From the NCBI RefSeq assembly GCF_018835585.1, contig NZ_JAHGVE010000023.1, forward strand, positions 1 through 64,000: a DNA stretch of 64,000 nucleotides, read 5' to 3'. This DNA comes from Pelorhabdus rhamnosifermentans (GTDB lineage: Bacteria > Bacillota > Negativicutes > UMGS1260). The notes beneath the pieces were generated by a model. It saw only the letters and a program-made list of their open reading frames with translations. It made no database searches and was not told the origin of the DNA. Of this stretch, positions 1 to 9,252 are shown piece by piece. Within the stretch, counting starts at the first letter, position 1. Every line of letters starts with the position of its first letter. Position numbers and translations under genes: made by a program.

Positions 1-17
1 AAATGCACCTCGTTGTT

Positions 18-57
18 CATAGTGACATTTTCTCACGATAGTCTACATAGTGACATT
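18..57. repeat. Short direct repeats, possible IS21-type end
   Basis: The 12-mer CATAGTGACATT occurs at 18-29 and again at 46-57, followed by TTC and ATC. Closely spaced repeats containing TAGTGACATT resemble the repeated terminal motifs I associate with IS21-family elements. No transposase is visible because the window starts here, so the insertion-sequence assignment is only an inference. Confidence 0.35.
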
Positions 58-92
58 ATCACAAGTTAAACACATGGAAATATTTTTTATCG

Positions 93-121
93 TTGACAAA
101 TAAAGGGCAAGACAATATAAT
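93..121 (+). promoter_or_regulatory. Sigma-A promoter of the glycine cleavage operon
   Basis: A perfect -35 TTGACA (93-98) and a perfect -10 TATAAT (116-121) are separated by 17 bp. They lie about 40 bp upstream of the first glycine aptamer, so this is the likely promoter of the whole gcv/lipoylation operon. Confidence 0.85.
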
Positions 122-157
122 GGAATAAATAATAATAGCATATTAATTTCCGTATGA

Positions 158-311
158 AGGATAAGGGAGAGACCGTGTTTCGCGGCACCGAAGGAGCAAA
201 GGTAAAAAACTCTCAGGTAAAAGGACCGTATCCTGATGGAACTCTGGAAAGACTACGCTATGTAGCACCCACGGGGTAACCGAGAAATTCGGTATTCTCT
301 CAGGTATAAAA
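158..311 (+). promoter_or_regulatory. Glycine riboswitch, first unit
   Basis: The conserved glycine aptamer signatures occur in order: GGGAGAGACC, GGCACCGAAGGAGCAA, CTCTCAGGTAAAAGGAC, an ACTCTGGA stem region, and a closing CTCTCAGGTATAAAAGACAGAG. The aptamer is followed directly by its own hairpin terminator (312-349) whose 5' arm reuses the GACAGAG segment closing the aptamer. Glycine binding would therefore be expected to antagonise termination. Glycine riboswitches typically turn on gcv operons. Confidence 0.92.
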
Positions 312-349
312 GACAGAGGCCAATGAAAATTGGTTTCTGTCTTTTTTTA
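312..349 (+). terminator. Terminator of first glycine riboswitch
   Basis: GACAGAGGCCAAT pairs across a GAAA loop with ATTGGTTTCTGTC (with G-U pairs), followed by a run of T. It is the expression platform of the first aptamer. Confidence 0.85.
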
Positions 350-427
350 TTTGTTTAAAGCATACACTATATTTATCAGGCCCGTGATTAACAGAGGTAA
401 TGTGGATAAAATTACATAAGGGATGAA

Positions 428-590
428 GATTGAGGGAGAGACCGCAGCTAGCGGCACCGAAGGAGCAAAGTTTTGTTCAAACTCTCAGGTAAAAGGACCT
501 TAACCGGACCGCACTCTGGAGAGCACGTTTTCAATGGAAAACGTCACCGATGGGGAGCTCCATGTGGGCGAATCTCTCAGGTAAAAGGAC
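428..590 (+). promoter_or_regulatory. Glycine riboswitch, second unit
   Basis: A second full glycine aptamer: GGGAGAGACC, GGCACCGAAGGAGCAA, CTCTCAGGTAAAAGGAC, CACTCTGGAGAGC and a final CTCTCAGGTAAAAGGACAGAG. It lies about 270 bp after the first and has its own terminator. No clear promoter is visible between the two units, so the same transcript probably passes through two consecutive glycine-controlled gates before gcvT. Confidence 0.92.
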
Positions 591-630
591 AGAGAACAAG
601 GGCGTATACGCCTTTGTTCTCTGTCCTTTT
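585..630 (+). terminator. Terminator of second glycine riboswitch
   Basis: A long near-perfect hairpin: AAGGACAGAGAACAAGGGCG pairs across TATA with the complementary arm at 609-628, followed by TTTTCTTTT. Its 5' arm overlaps the 3' end of the aptamer. The gcvT ribosome-binding site begins about 25 bp downstream. Confidence 0.9.
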
Positions 631-670
631 CTTTTAGTAACTCTTTTCACAAAAACAGGGGGTGGCTTTT

Positions 671-1771
671 ATGACAGCAAAACAAACGCCGCTTTATGAG
701 ACGCATTTACGTTATGGCGGCCGAATCGTGGAATTTGGCGGGTGGCTTCTTCCAGTGCAATATACCGGAATTAAAGAAGAACATCAAGCAGTGAGAAAAA
801 GGGCCGGGCTATTTGATGTGTCACACATGGGAGAAGTGAGGGTGACAGGAGCCAATTCGCTAAATTTTTTGCAAAACTTAGTGACGAATGATGTATCTAG
901 GTTGGCAAACAATCAGGTGCTGTATACTCCCATGTGCTATCCAAATGGTGGAACGGTCGATGATTTATTGGTTTACAAGAAGCGGGATAAAGACTATCTC
1001 TTAGTAATCAATGCTGCCAATATTGAGAAGGATTTTGAATGGATGCAAAGTTGTACTCAGGATTTTGATATCAAGCTCGAAAATATTTCAACTCAAATGG
1101 CTCAGTTGGCGTTACAAGGGCCTTTGTCACAGCAAATATTGGGAAAAATAACAAGTGTTCCGCTTTCCAAATTGAAATATTATTGGTTCTGGCCGGATAT
1201 TGAAGTTGCAGGTAAAAAAGTATTGCTTTCCCGGACAGGGTACACGGGCGAAGATGGCTTTGAAATCTACTGTAGTCCGGAGGATGCAGTACCTATCTGG
1301 AACTCCATTCTGGAAGCAGGGACTTCGGAAGGAATTTTGCCTGTCGGCTTAGGTTGTCGTGATACATTGCGCTTTGAAGCATGTTTTCCTTTATACGGTC
1401 ATGAGCTGTCAAGCGACATTTCTCCAATTGAAGCGGGGATCGGGATGTTCGTCAAATTAGATAAAGGTGATTTTATCGGATGTGAAGTTCTTCGGAAGCA
1501 AAAGCTAAATGGTACAGCAAGAAAAATAGTGGGCTTTGAAATGGTAGATCGCGGCGTAGCTAGAGCCGGCTATTCTGTTACACAAGCGGATCGTGAAATC
1601 GGAACAGTGACGACAGGTTCCTATGCTCCTTCACTTGACAAGAATCTTGGATTGGCCTTCATCAAGTCTGATCATGCCAAGTTAGGGCAAGCCATTGCTA
1701 TTCAAATCAGGGATAAAAATGTATCCGCACAGATTATTGCAAAACCATTCTACAAAAGAGAGGGGAAATAA
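671..1771 (+). CDS. gcvT: Glycine cleavage system T protein (aminomethyltransferase)
   Basis: Transfers the methylene group from the aminomethyl-lipoyl arm of H protein to tetrahydrofolate, releasing ammonia; cytoplasmic. The protein is about 366 aa, normal for the family, with the GcvT folate-binding domain (FDVSHMGEVRVTG, GYTGEDGFEIY, GLGCRDTLRFEAC) and a C-terminal barrel. I chose ATG 671 because AGGGGGTGG lies 5 nt before it; an in-frame GTG at 662 lies inside that site. It is the first gene of the operon and sits behind two glycine riboswitches. In an acetogen the methylene-THF made here feeds the methyl branch directly. Confidence 0.96.
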   Translation: MTAKQTPLYETHLRYGGRIVEFGGWLLPVQYTGIKEEHQAVRKRAGLFDVSHMGEVRVTGANSLNFLQNLVTNDVSRLANNQVLYTPMCYPNGGTVDDLLVYKKRDKDYLLVINAANIEKDFEWMQSCTQDFDIKLENISTQMAQLALQGPLSQQILGKITSVPLSKLKYYWFWPDIEVAGKKVLLSRTGYTGEDGFEIYCSPEDAVPIWNSILEAGTSEGILPVGLGCRDTLRFEACFPLYGHELSSDISPIEAGIGMFVKLDKGDFIGCEVLRKQKLNGTARKIVGFEMVDRGVARAGYSVTQADREIGTVTTGSYAPSLDKNLGLAFIKSDHAKLGQAIAIQIRDKNVSAQIIAKPFYKREGK

Positions 1772-1773
1772 CC

Positions 1774-2169
1774 ATGAACATTCCAAAAGAACTGAAATAT
1801 TCCAAAGATCATGAGTGGGTTGCAGTAGAAGGCAATTTAGCAACCATCGGGGTAACCGATTTTGCTCAGTCACAGTTAGGAGACGTAGTTTTTATTGAAC
1901 TGCCAGACGAAGACCGAGTCGTAACAGCAGGCGAAGCTTTTTCTGTCATTGAATCAGTCAAGGCCGTTTCCGACGTTTATGCACCTGTTTCAGGGAAAAT
2001 TGTTAAAGTGAATCAGGCGCTGGAAGATGCACCTGATTGGGTGAATCAAGACCCTTATCATGATGGCTGGATTGCAGTGATTGAATTAACCAATGACAGC
2101 GAGATTGACAGTCTGTTAAGTAATGAAGACTACGAACGCGTAGTGGCAGCTGAGGGAGGTCACCAATAA
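1774..2169 (+). CDS. gcvH: Glycine cleavage system H protein
   Basis: Lipoyl carrier protein that shuttles the aminomethyl group between the P, T and L proteins. The 131-aa size is typical. The lipoylation site is Lys63 in the motif SVIESVKAVSDVYAPVSG. It starts 2 nt after gcvT stops, with AGAGGGGAAATAACC upstream as the ribosome-binding site. Its stop codon overlaps the gcvPA start (TAATG), consistent with translational coupling. The downstream radical SAM and ligase genes probably lipoylate this protein. Confidence 0.96.
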   Translation: MNIPKELKYSKDHEWVAVEGNLATIGVTDFAQSQLGDVVFIELPDEDRVVTAGEAFSVIESVKAVSDVYAPVSGKIVKVNQALEDAPDWVNQDPYHDGWIAVIELTNDSEIDSLLSNEDYERVVAAEGGHQ

Positions 2170-3515
2170 TGACTTGGAGCTACCTTCCTCATACAAAAGA
2201 CGATCGGCGTTCCATGCTTCAGGCAATCGGCGTTTCTTCAGTCAATGATTTATTTGCCGACATTCCAGAAGATTTGCGCCTGAAGGGTTCTCTGAATTTA
2301 CCCTCGTCCTTGTCTGAACCGGAACTAGTAAACCAGCTTCGGCAGTTAGCGCAGTCCAACACCAATATTCAGGATGCCATCTGTTTTCTCGGGGCAGGTG
2401 CCTATGATCATTATATCCCCAGCGTGATTGATCACATTATCGGCCGCAGTGAATTTTATACAGCTTATACGCAATATCAGCCTGAAATATCACAAGGTTA
2501 CTTACAGGCCCTTTGGGAATATCAGTCGATGATTTGTGAAATTACCGGCATGAAGGTAGCAAATGCGTCCCTCTATGATGGAGGTACGGCAGTTGCAGAA
2601 GCTGTTTTGATGGCGTGCGCTGCAGCAAAAAAAACTAAGGTAATCGTAGCACAGTCTGTTCATCCGCATTATCGGGAAATATTACTGACTTATGCTAAAG
2701 ACCAAAATATTACTATTGAGTTTGCTCCTTATCAAGATGGAATGACAGAACTGAGTGCAATTTCTTCATTGCTTGATGATTATACGGCGGCTGTCGTCGT
2801 ACAATCCCCTAATTTTTTTGGTTTAATCGAGAATTTACACCCCCTAGGAGAAATAGCCCATGCAAAAGGTGCATATTTGATTGCTGTTGGGGAACCTATT
2901 TCATGGGGAATATTGGAAAATCCCGGAGCTTTGGGGGCCGATATCGTGGTTGGTGAAGGACAAAGTTTAGGCATGTCCTTATCATTCGGCGGACCTTATC
3001 TCGGTTTTTTTGCAACAACAGAGAAATTAATGCGCAAAATGCCGGGAAGGATTGTCGGGCAGACGACGGACAATCGTGGCAATCGGGGGTTTGTGTTGAC
3101 GTTACAAGCCCGCGAACAGCATATCAGGCGCAGTAAAGCGACGTCAAATATTTGCTCGAATGAAGCATTGTGTGCTTTAACAGCAGCCGTTTATATGAGT
3201 GCGATTGGCAAACAGGGGTTTCGCGAGGTTGCTGTGCAATGTCTGCAAAAAGCCCATTATGCCTATCAGTTGCTACATAACTTATCCGGCTGCGAATCGG
3301 TCTTTTCCGGTCCGTTCTTTCAAGAGTTTACTGTAAAATTTCGAAAATCTGTGGCTGAAATCAATGAAAAACTATTGGCAAAAGGAATTTTGGGTGGTTT
3401 AGACCTCGGCAAATATTATCCTGAACTTGAAAATTGTATGCTCCTTTGTGTGACTGAGAAACGCACAAAAGCAGAAATCGATTATTTTGTGAAGGAAATG
3501 GAGGCGATATTATGA
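2169..3515 (+). CDS. gcvPA: Glycine dehydrogenase (decarboxylating) subunit 1
   Basis: N-terminal half of the two-subunit P protein, which decarboxylates glycine using PLP and passes the aminomethyl group to H protein. The 448-aa size is usual for GcvPA. Family features include the N-terminal [40 protein letters not shown]-like [14 protein letters not shown], and [10 protein letters not shown] near residue 276. It overlaps gcvH by one base and gcvPB by 4 bp (ATGA). The PLP lysine lies in the partner subunit. Confidence 0.96.
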   Translation: MTWSYLPHTKDDRRSMLQAIGVSSVNDLFADIPEDLRLKGSLNLPSSLSEPELVNQLRQLAQSNTNIQDAICFLGAGAYDHYIPSVIDHIIGRSEFYTAYTQYQPEISQGYLQALWEYQSMICEITGMKVANASLYDGGTAVAEAVLMACAAAKKTKVIVAQSVHPHYREILLTYAKDQNITIEFAPYQDGMTELSAISSLLDDYTAAVVVQSPNFFGLIENLHPLGEIAHAKGAYLIAVGEPISWGILENPGALGADIVVGEGQSLGMSLSFGGPYLGFFATTEKLMRKMPGRIVGQTTDNRGNRGFVLTLQAREQHIRRSKATSNICSNEALCALTAAVYMSAIGKQGFREVAVQCLQKAHYAYQLLHNLSGCESVFSGPFFQEFTVKFRKSVAEINEKLLAKGILGGLDLGKYYPELENCMLLCVTEKRTKAEIDYFVKEMEAIL

Positions 3516-4963
3516 ATCCGATGCCGTTAACATTATTTGAAAAGAGTAAGCCGGGACGTTTAGCTGTGGACTTACCTGAATGTGATGTACCTGCCCAAGA
3601 ACTTAAGGCACTGGTGTCGCCTGACTTGATTAGATCTGAGTGTGCTGCACTGCCGGAATTAAGCCAGCAGGATTTGCTGCGTCATTATACGACACTGTCC
3701 AATCGAAATTTCGGTGTTGATTCCGGTTTTTATCCGCTAGGATCGTGTACGATGAAATATAATCCTAAAGTAAATGAGGATATCTGTCATTATCCCGGAT
3801 TCTCTGAACTTCATCCGTTGCAGCCTGCTCCTCTTACTCAAGGAGCTTTGGCTTTGTTATATAATATGGAGCGTTATCTGGCGGAAATTACCGGAATGGA
3901 TGCCATTACGCTGCAGCCTGCGGCTGGTGCTCATGGGGAATTGACAGGTCTGAAACTTATCAGGGCTTATCATCGTTTTCGGGGCGAGCAAAGGACAAAG
4001 GTGATTATCCCTGATTCGGCCCATGGTACTAATCCGGCCAGTGCCGCTGTTTGTGGTTTAGAGACGATGGAAATTAAATCGAATGAAGATGGTTCTGTCA
4101 ATCTGGAGGCACTTAAGGCGGCAGTTGGATCTGATACGGCGGCACTGATGCTTACGAATCCCAATACGTTAGGATTGTTTGAAAGTCATATTCAGGAGAT
4201 TGCAGCTATCGTTCATGATGCTGGCGGCCTTCTTTACTATGATGGTGCGAATATGAATGCCGTTATGGGGCTGATACGACCGGGCGATATGGGATTTGAC
4301 GTAGTGCATCTCAATCTTCACAAAACCTTTGCGACTCCGCACGGGGGCGGCGGTCCTGGTTCTGGGCCGGTCGGGGTAAAAAACGAATTAATCCCGTTTT
4401 TGCCTGCTCCAATTGTAACGTTTGACGGCTCGAAGTACGACTGGGATGAGGAACGGCCGCTATCTATAGGCAGAGTGCATTCTTTTAATGGGAATTTCGG
4501 GGTGATTGTGAGAGCTTATGCTTATATTCGTACCATGGGCCCAGACGGATTGCGCCAAGCCAGTGAAGATGCTGTTTTAAATGCCAATTACTGTTTGAGT
4601 CAATTGAAAGAATCGTATCATATTCCTTTTGAGCGTTTTTGCATGCACGAATGTATTATCACTGCTAAAAAACAGAAACAATTTGGCATTAAGACGCTTG
4701 ATATTGCCAAACGGTTGCTTGACTATGGCTATCATCCGCCTACCATTTATTTTCCCTTGATTGTGGAAGAAGCCATGATGATTGAGCCGACAGAAACAGA
4801 AAGCAAAGAAACGTTGGATGGTTTTATTCACGCACTGCGCGATATAGCCCAGGAAGCTCAGACGGACGCAGCAAAAATCCAGCATGCGCCGCACAATACG
4901 GTAGTCGGCAGGCTGGATGAGGTGCAGGCAGCGCGAAAGCCAGTAGTAAAATGGCAAGCTTAG
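3512..4963 (+). CDS. gcvPB: Glycine dehydrogenase (decarboxylating) subunit 2
   Basis: Catalytic half of the P protein. The PLP-binding lysine is Lys271 in [18 protein letters not shown], followed by the glycine-rich loop. Other family signatures are [26 protein letters not shown] and [11 protein letters not shown]. The 483-aa length is normal. Its last codons overlap the next gene by 13 bp, so the radical SAM genes are translationally linked to glycine cleavage. Confidence 0.96.
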   Translation: MNPMPLTLFEKSKPGRLAVDLPECDVPAQELKALVSPDLIRSECAALPELSQQDLLRHYTTLSNRNFGVDSGFYPLGSCTMKYNPKVNEDICHYPGFSELHPLQPAPLTQGALALLYNMERYLAEITGMDAITLQPAAGAHGELTGLKLIRAYHRFRGEQRTKVIIPDSAHGTNPASAAVCGLETMEIKSNEDGSVNLEALKAAVGSDTAALMLTNPNTLGLFESHIQEIAAIVHDAGGLLYYDGANMNAVMGLIRPGDMGFDVVHLNLHKTFATPHGGGGPGSGPVGVKNELIPFLPAPIVTFDGSKYDWDEERPLSIGRVHSFNGNFGVIVRAYAYIRTMGPDGLRQASEDAVLNANYCLSQLKESYHIPFERFCMHECIITAKKQKQFGIKTLDIAKRLLDYGYHPPTIYFPLIVEEAMMIEPTETESKETLDGFIHALRDIAQEAQTDAAKIQHAPHNTVVGRLDEVQAARKPVVKWQA

Positions 4964-5814
4964 AGCTTTTAGCTCAGCAAGGCTGGCGAATCAGGAAACA
5001 AAATTTTCCTTCTGATATCCTTTTTTCTTATCCCCATGAAACTATGCCTGTCAGTGTAACTGGTAGTATCTGCGAGCTAAATTGCGCTCATTGCGGTGGA
5101 CACTATTTAAAGTCTATGAAATTTCTCCAGGAGATAAAAGATGGCAAGGAGATCAAGGCCCGCAGTTTGTTAATTAGTGGCGGGTGCACGGCCGAAGGAA
5201 AGGTTCCCATCGCTACACACATCGATCGAATCGCTGTTTTGAAACAGGGCCGAAAGTGCAATATGCACGTAGGGTTAGTTGATGATGATGATATTTTCCG
5301 CATTGCTAAGGTAGCCGATAGAGTGTCGTTCGATTTTGTTGGGGCTGACGAAACGATTCGAGAAGTTTTTGGCCTCGCTCGTACTGTTGAGGACTATATT
5401 TGTTGCTATCAAAAGCTCAGGAAAGTTTGTGCTGTCATCCCGCATCTTTGCATTGGTCTTCACGGCGGTGAGATAAAAGGAGAGTATCGGGCGCTTAATG
5501 AGTTAAAAGAGCTAGGAGTCTCAGGTATCACATTTATTGTGTTTACACCGACTAGAAACACGCGCTTCGAAAACTGTCAACCGCCGGCAATTGAAGCCGT
5601 AGTGGAACTACTGGTAGAAGCAAGAAAAGATTTTCCCGATAGTCCCCTGTTGCTTGGTTGTATGAGGCCGGGCGGCAGTTATCGTCAGAAGTTGGACTTA
5701 TGGGCGATTCGTTCGGGTATCAATGGTATCGTAAACCCCGTATCTGAAGCAGTGCGATTAGCAGATCAGCTTTGTTTAACCATTAAAAAGAGCGAGGAGT
5801 GTTGTGTGCTGTGA
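4951..5814 (+). CDS. Radical SAM protein, LipS1/LipS2-type lipoyl synthase component
   Basis: A 287-aa protein with a CX3CX2C radical SAM cluster motif ([12 protein letters not shown], near residue 34) and a TIM-barrel-like body with [15 protein letters not shown] and [14 protein letters not shown]. Together with the next gene it matches the bacterial/archaeal two-protein lipoyl synthase LipS1/LipS2, known to insert the two sulfurs into octanoyl-lysine in organisms lacking LipA. Which of the two it is I cannot decide from sequence alone. The position between gcvPB and an LplA-family ligase in a gcv operon strongly supports lipoyl assembly on GcvH. It overlaps gcvPB by 13 bp and the next gene by one base. 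Confidence 0.75.
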   Translation: MASLELLAQQGWRIRKQNFPSDILFSYPHETMPVSVTGSICELNCAHCGGHYLKSMKFLQEIKDGKEIKARSLLISGGCTAEGKVPIATHIDRIAVLKQGRKCNMHVGLVDDDDIFRIAKVADRVSFDFVGADETIREVFGLARTVEDYICCYQKLRKVCAVIPHLCIGLHGGEIKGEYRALNELKELGVSGITFIVFTPTRNTRFENCQPPAIEAVVELLVEARKDFPDSPLLLGCMRPGGSYRQKLDLWAIRSGINGIVNPVSEAVRLADQLCLTIKKSEECCVL

Positions 5815-6785
5815 TGACATGGAAACTATCAGCTGGTACTGCTTGTGCAATTGGGAAAAAAAGAATCAAAAGCGATGTGTCTTCTACTACGGCCTATATT
5901 ATGTTAGGAGAAAAATGCCGCAATCACTGCGCTTTTTGTACACAAGCCTCTAACAGTAGTGCAAATGAGAACCTGTTATCAAGGGTAACTTGGCCTGCTT
6001 TTGCGGCGGATGATATTGTGCCGGATATTGTCGAGGCTGTGGAGCGTCGTGATTTAAAAAGAATCTGCTTGCAAGTTGTAGATACTAAAGAGAGCTGGGA
6101 GAATACGATTGATTCGTTGAAAAAGTTGAATCAAGAGGGGCGCAAGCCTATCTGCGTGTCCAGTCATATTGATAGTCTAGCACAGGCTAAGACTCTCTTA
6201 GCGACAGGCGCGGAACGAATTTGCATTGCCCTGGATGCTGCCACTCCTGAACTTTACGGTCAAGTAAAAGGCGGAGATTGGGAAAAACAATGGTTGCTGC
6301 TAACAGAGTGTGCGAAGGCTTTACCTGGAAGTGTGACGACTCATTTGATTGTTGGTCTTGGCGAAACAGAAGAAGAGATGGTCGATCAAATAGCCGCCTG
6401 TGTGGACCGGAATATTACTGTTGGTTTGTTTGCATTTACCCCTGTGCAGGGAACGATTTTTGCTGAAAAAAATCCTCCCGCGATTGGGCAGTATCGGCGG
6501 ATACAAATGGCCCGTCATTTGTTGTGCCAAGGAGTGAATCGCCGCGCGATTTATTGTGTCGATGGAATCATCACAGATTTTATCCTTCCTAATTGGCGAA
6601 CTTTTTTTGCTGATGGGAAAGCCTTTGAAACCACAGGTTGTCTTGATTGTAACCGCCCCTATTATAATGAACGGCCCGGCGGAATTCTCTATAATTATCC
6701 GCGGCCTCTTACAAGGCAGGAAAGTCTGCAAGCCTTGAGGGAGAGTCAAATCGGAGGTGGGAGCAATGCTTTGGCGTATCCTTGA
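5814..6785 (+). CDS. Radical SAM protein, biotin-synthase-like partner lipoyl synthase
   Basis: About 323 aa, with the radical SAM motif CRNHCAFC (CX3CX2C) near residue 34 followed by TQASNSSANENLLSR, and a downstream GLGETEEEMVDQI segment typical of biotin-synthase-like enzymes. C-terminal cysteines (TTGCLDCNRP) may hold a second iron-sulfur cluster, as expected for a sulfur donor. This is the partner of the preceding LipS-type enzyme. ATG 5814 overlaps the previous stop (TGATG); GTG 5811 or 5799 are possible alternatives. It overlaps the ligase gene by 20 bp. The assignment is from motif and context, not from a database search. Confidence 0.75.
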   Translation: MTWKLSAGTACAIGKKRIKSDVSSTTAYIMLGEKCRNHCAFCTQASNSSANENLLSRVTWPAFAADDIVPDIVEAVERRDLKRICLQVVDTKESWENTIDSLKKLNQEGRKPICVSSHIDSLAQAKTLLATGAERICIALDAATPELYGQVKGGDWEKQWLLLTECAKALPGSVTTHLIVGLGETEEEMVDQIAACVDRNITVGLFAFTPVQGTIFAEKNPPAIGQYRRIQMARHLLCQGVNRRAIYCVDGIITDFILPNWRTFFADGKAFETTGCLDCNRPYYNERPGGILYNYPRPLTRQESLQALRESQIGGGSNALAYP

Positions 6786-7596
6786 TACAGGCAGAGCAGG
6801 TGCTGCTGCCAACATGGCTATCGATGAAGCCATTCTGCTGGCTCATAGCCGGAGCGACGTTCCGCCTACATTAAGGTTCTACGGCTGGAATCCATCGGCG
6901 GTGAGTCTGGGATATTTTCAGCAAGCTCGAGAGGCTATTGATTTGGAGGCGTGTCGCAAGCAGGGGATTGATGTGGTCAGACGATTAACAGGCGGCCGGG
7001 CTGTACTGCATGATGCGGAACTGACCTATAGCATTGTGATTCGGGAAGATGTTCCGTGTATTCCATCGACAATTACCGCTTCTTATCGCTATTTCAGCAA
7101 TGTAGTGCTGGCAGGACTAGATAAGCTGGGTGTTTCTGCGCAGATGAGCATACCGCGCAGTGCCTATGCAAAAACCAATCGCAAAGAACAGGTATCGTCA
7201 GCAGCCTGTTTTGATTCCCCATCGGGCTATGAGATTATTTATGAAGGACGAAAATTGGTCGGAAGCGCTCAAGTCCGCAAGCATGGCGTCATTTTGCAGC
7301 ATGGATCGATTTTACTTGATTTTTCGCCTGAAAAGTTAGCCGCTGTATTGAAATTTTCTTCTTCTCTAAAGCGCAGCAAAATGGTCAGTGTACTCTCCAA
7401 TCACGTTATTTCGATTAGAGAAATTTTAGAGCGCAAAGTAACAGGAGAAGAAATGCGCGCTGCTATGTTGGCGGCGTTCTGTTCTACCATTGGTGTTGAT
7501 AATCAAAGAGGAGATTTAACAGCTGAAGAGCGGTTAGTTAGTCAGCAGTTAGTCGAAAAAAAATATGGGAATCCGGCCTGGAATTATAAACGTTAA
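6766..7596 (+). CDS. lplA: Lipoate/octanoate-protein ligase, LplA family
   Basis: A 276-aa member of the biotin/lipoate A/B protein ligase superfamily: the N-terminal WRILDTGRAGAAANMAIDEA, the RRLTGGRAVLHDAELTYS substrate loop (residues 73-90), and KLVGSAQVRKHGVILQHGSIL with the conserved lysine. It likely charges GcvH with lipoate, or with octanoate as a substrate for the radical SAM pair, as described for the sLpl(AB)-LipS1/S2 route. ATG 6766 follows GGAGGTGGG at a normal distance and is preferred to GTG 6757. It ends shortly before the lpd ribosome-binding site. Confidence 0.85.
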   Translation: MLWRILDTGRAGAAANMAIDEAILLAHSRSDVPPTLRFYGWNPSAVSLGYFQQAREAIDLEACRKQGIDVVRRLTGGRAVLHDAELTYSIVIREDVPCIPSTITASYRYFSNVVLAGLDKLGVSAQMSIPRSAYAKTNRKEQVSSAACFDSPSGYEIIYEGRKLVGSAQVRKHGVILQHGSILLDFSPEKLAAVLKFSSSLKRSKMVSVLSNHVISIREILERKVTGEEMRAAMLAAFCSTIGVDNQRGDLTAEERLVSQQLVEKKYGNPAWNYKR

Positions 7597-7615
7597 CCAA
7601 AAAAGGGGTATAGAT

Positions 7616-9025
7616 ATGGATTATGATGTGGCTGTTGTTGGCGGTGGCCCGGGAGGATATGTTGCCGCCATTCGAGCGGCTCAATTAGGGGCCAAGGTCT
7701 TGTTAATCGAAAAAGAAGAATTGGGCGGAGTCTGCCTGAACCGTGGCTGTATTCCGACGAAAACACTACTAAAGAGTGCGGAAAAATGGCGTGACTTGCA
7801 GTCTTTACAAGAGTTCGGCCTTCAGGCCGATCATATTGGCTTTGACTTTAATCGAGTAGCAGGACGAATGAAGCAGGTTGTAGAGCAAATAAAAAAGGGG
7901 ATTTTTCAGCTCATTAAAAGTAATAAGATAGATATTAGGAGCGGAACAGCGAAACTGATGGCGTCTAACCAAATAAGCGTCAGTAATAATGACGCTGAGA
8001 AACAGTATAGTGCCCGAAAAATTATTTTGGCTACTGGATCAGCACCGATGTCTGTGCCCATACCGGGTGCTGATCTTGACAGGGTGATTGATAGTAATCA
8101 ATTATTGGCTATGACAGAAGTACCTAAGAGTCTGGTCGTTATCGGAGCCGGAGCTGTTGGAATCGAATTAGCAGCTATTTTTCAATCTTTTGGCTGTGAG
8201 GTTACGGTAGTGGAAATGCAGCCAAGAATATTGCCGAATATCGACGAGGAGATTGTTAAACGAATGGCTTTGGTTTATCGTAAGCAGGGCATAAAGTTTT
8301 TGACTAACAGTCGTGTTATGAGTCTGCGCGAAGACGGCTGCGAAGTCGTTGTGACTATTACCAAGGGAACCGATTCCCAAGAAATTGCAGCGGAAAAAGT
8401 TCTGCTGGCTAGTGGCCGCTCTCCCGTAGTTGAAGGTTTGGGACTCGACGAAGTTGGAATTGAATATAACTATAAAGGGATTAAGGTAAATAATAAAATG
8501 GAAACCTCGGTAGCAGGTATTTATGCCATTGGAGATGTGACAGGGCAAGTTATGTGGGCTCATGCCGCTTCGGCTGCGGGGGGCGTTGCAGCCGAGAATG
8601 CCGTTGGCGGTAACGTAACGATTGATTATAAAGCGATGCCGGGGTGTATCTATACAACACCTGAATGTGCTGTGGTTGGATTGACTGAGCGGGAAGCGCT
8701 AGAAGCAGGAAAAGAAATTCAGATTGATAAATTTAATTTTGCAGCCAATGGAAAAGCTGTTTCTCTGGGGGAAACAGACGGGTTGGTTAAAATCATTGCA
8801 GATAAGATAACCGGCCATGTTTTAGGGATGCATATTTTTGGGCCCCATGCCAGTGATTTGATTATGGAAGGGGCTCTGGCCATTCAAAACAAATTGTCGG
8901 TAAAAGAGATTGGCCATACCATTCATCCGCACCCCAGTCTGTCGGAAGCAGTAATGGAATGTGCCCTTGGGATATATGGCGAAAGTGTCCACCAAGTCAA
9001 AAGAAGATGCTCCCACGAATCATAG
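7616..9025 (+). CDS. lpdA: Dihydrolipoamide dehydrogenase (glycine cleavage L protein)
   Basis: FAD enzyme that reoxidises dihydrolipoyl-GcvH with NAD+. Seen in the 469-aa sequence: the FAD fold GGGPGGYVAAIRAAQ at the N terminus, the redox-active disulfide GGVCLNRGCIPTK, the NAD fold VVIGAGAVGIELA, the second FAD site GIYAIGDVTG, and the C-terminal catalytic HPHPSLSEAV. ATG 7616 follows AAAAGGGGTATAG; upstream in-frame ATG 7565 lies inside lplA. It is the last gene of the gcv operon and makes a complete T-H-P-L set. Confidence 0.95.
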   Translation: MDYDVAVVGGGPGGYVAAIRAAQLGAKVLLIEKEELGGVCLNRGCIPTKTLLKSAEKWRDLQSLQEFGLQADHIGFDFNRVAGRMKQVVEQIKKGIFQLIKSNKIDIRSGTAKLMASNQISVSNNDAEKQYSARKIILATGSAPMSVPIPGADLDRVIDSNQLLAMTEVPKSLVVIGAGAVGIELAAIFQSFGCEVTVVEMQPRILPNIDEEIVKRMALVYRKQGIKFLTNSRVMSLREDGCEVVVTITKGTDSQEIAAEKVLLASGRSPVVEGLGLDEVGIEYNYKGIKVNNKMETSVAGIYAIGDVTGQVMWAHAASAAGGVAAENAVGGNVTIDYKAMPGCIYTTPECAVVGLTEREALEAGKEIQIDKFNFAANGKAVSLGETDGLVKIIADKITGHVLGMHIFGPHASDLIMEGALAIQNKLSVKEIGHTIHPHPSLSEAVMECALGIYGESVHQVKRRCSHES

Positions 9026-9103
9026 TGGGTCCAAGCGGCGAAAGATCGATAGAATTTAGCCTGTTGGCTTTGAGTTTTGCGATAAGCTCAAGAAGTGAAT
9101 TTA

Positions 9104-9197
9104 TTGACGTTCTTTTAAATTCTGCTATTCTATAAGAAATTGTATTTCGTTTGGGTGTCGATGGTGACTGCCGGTGTTAAATTGGCAGTCTTTTTTT
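9104..9197 (+). promoter_or_regulatory. Promoter and short terminated leader before the PucR-like gene
   Basis: TTGACG (9104-9109) and TATTCT (9126-9131) form a plausible sigma-A promoter with 16-bp spacing. About 35 nt further on, GACTGCC pairs with GGCAGTC (9166-9190) and is followed by seven T, an intrinsic terminator. The result would be a leader of roughly 60 nt ending before the next gene. It could be an attenuator, or the terminator could simply serve the upstream gcv operon. Confidence 0.45.
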
Positions 9198-9252
9198 GTA
9201 TATCTGGAGCAGTTTGCGCGAGGTGCCTAACTAATACAAGGGGGAATGTCCG

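Noticed and set aside
6321-6833. 170-codon minus-strand frame
   Set aside because: Opposite strand of the second radical SAM gene and the ligase start; no site, no family.
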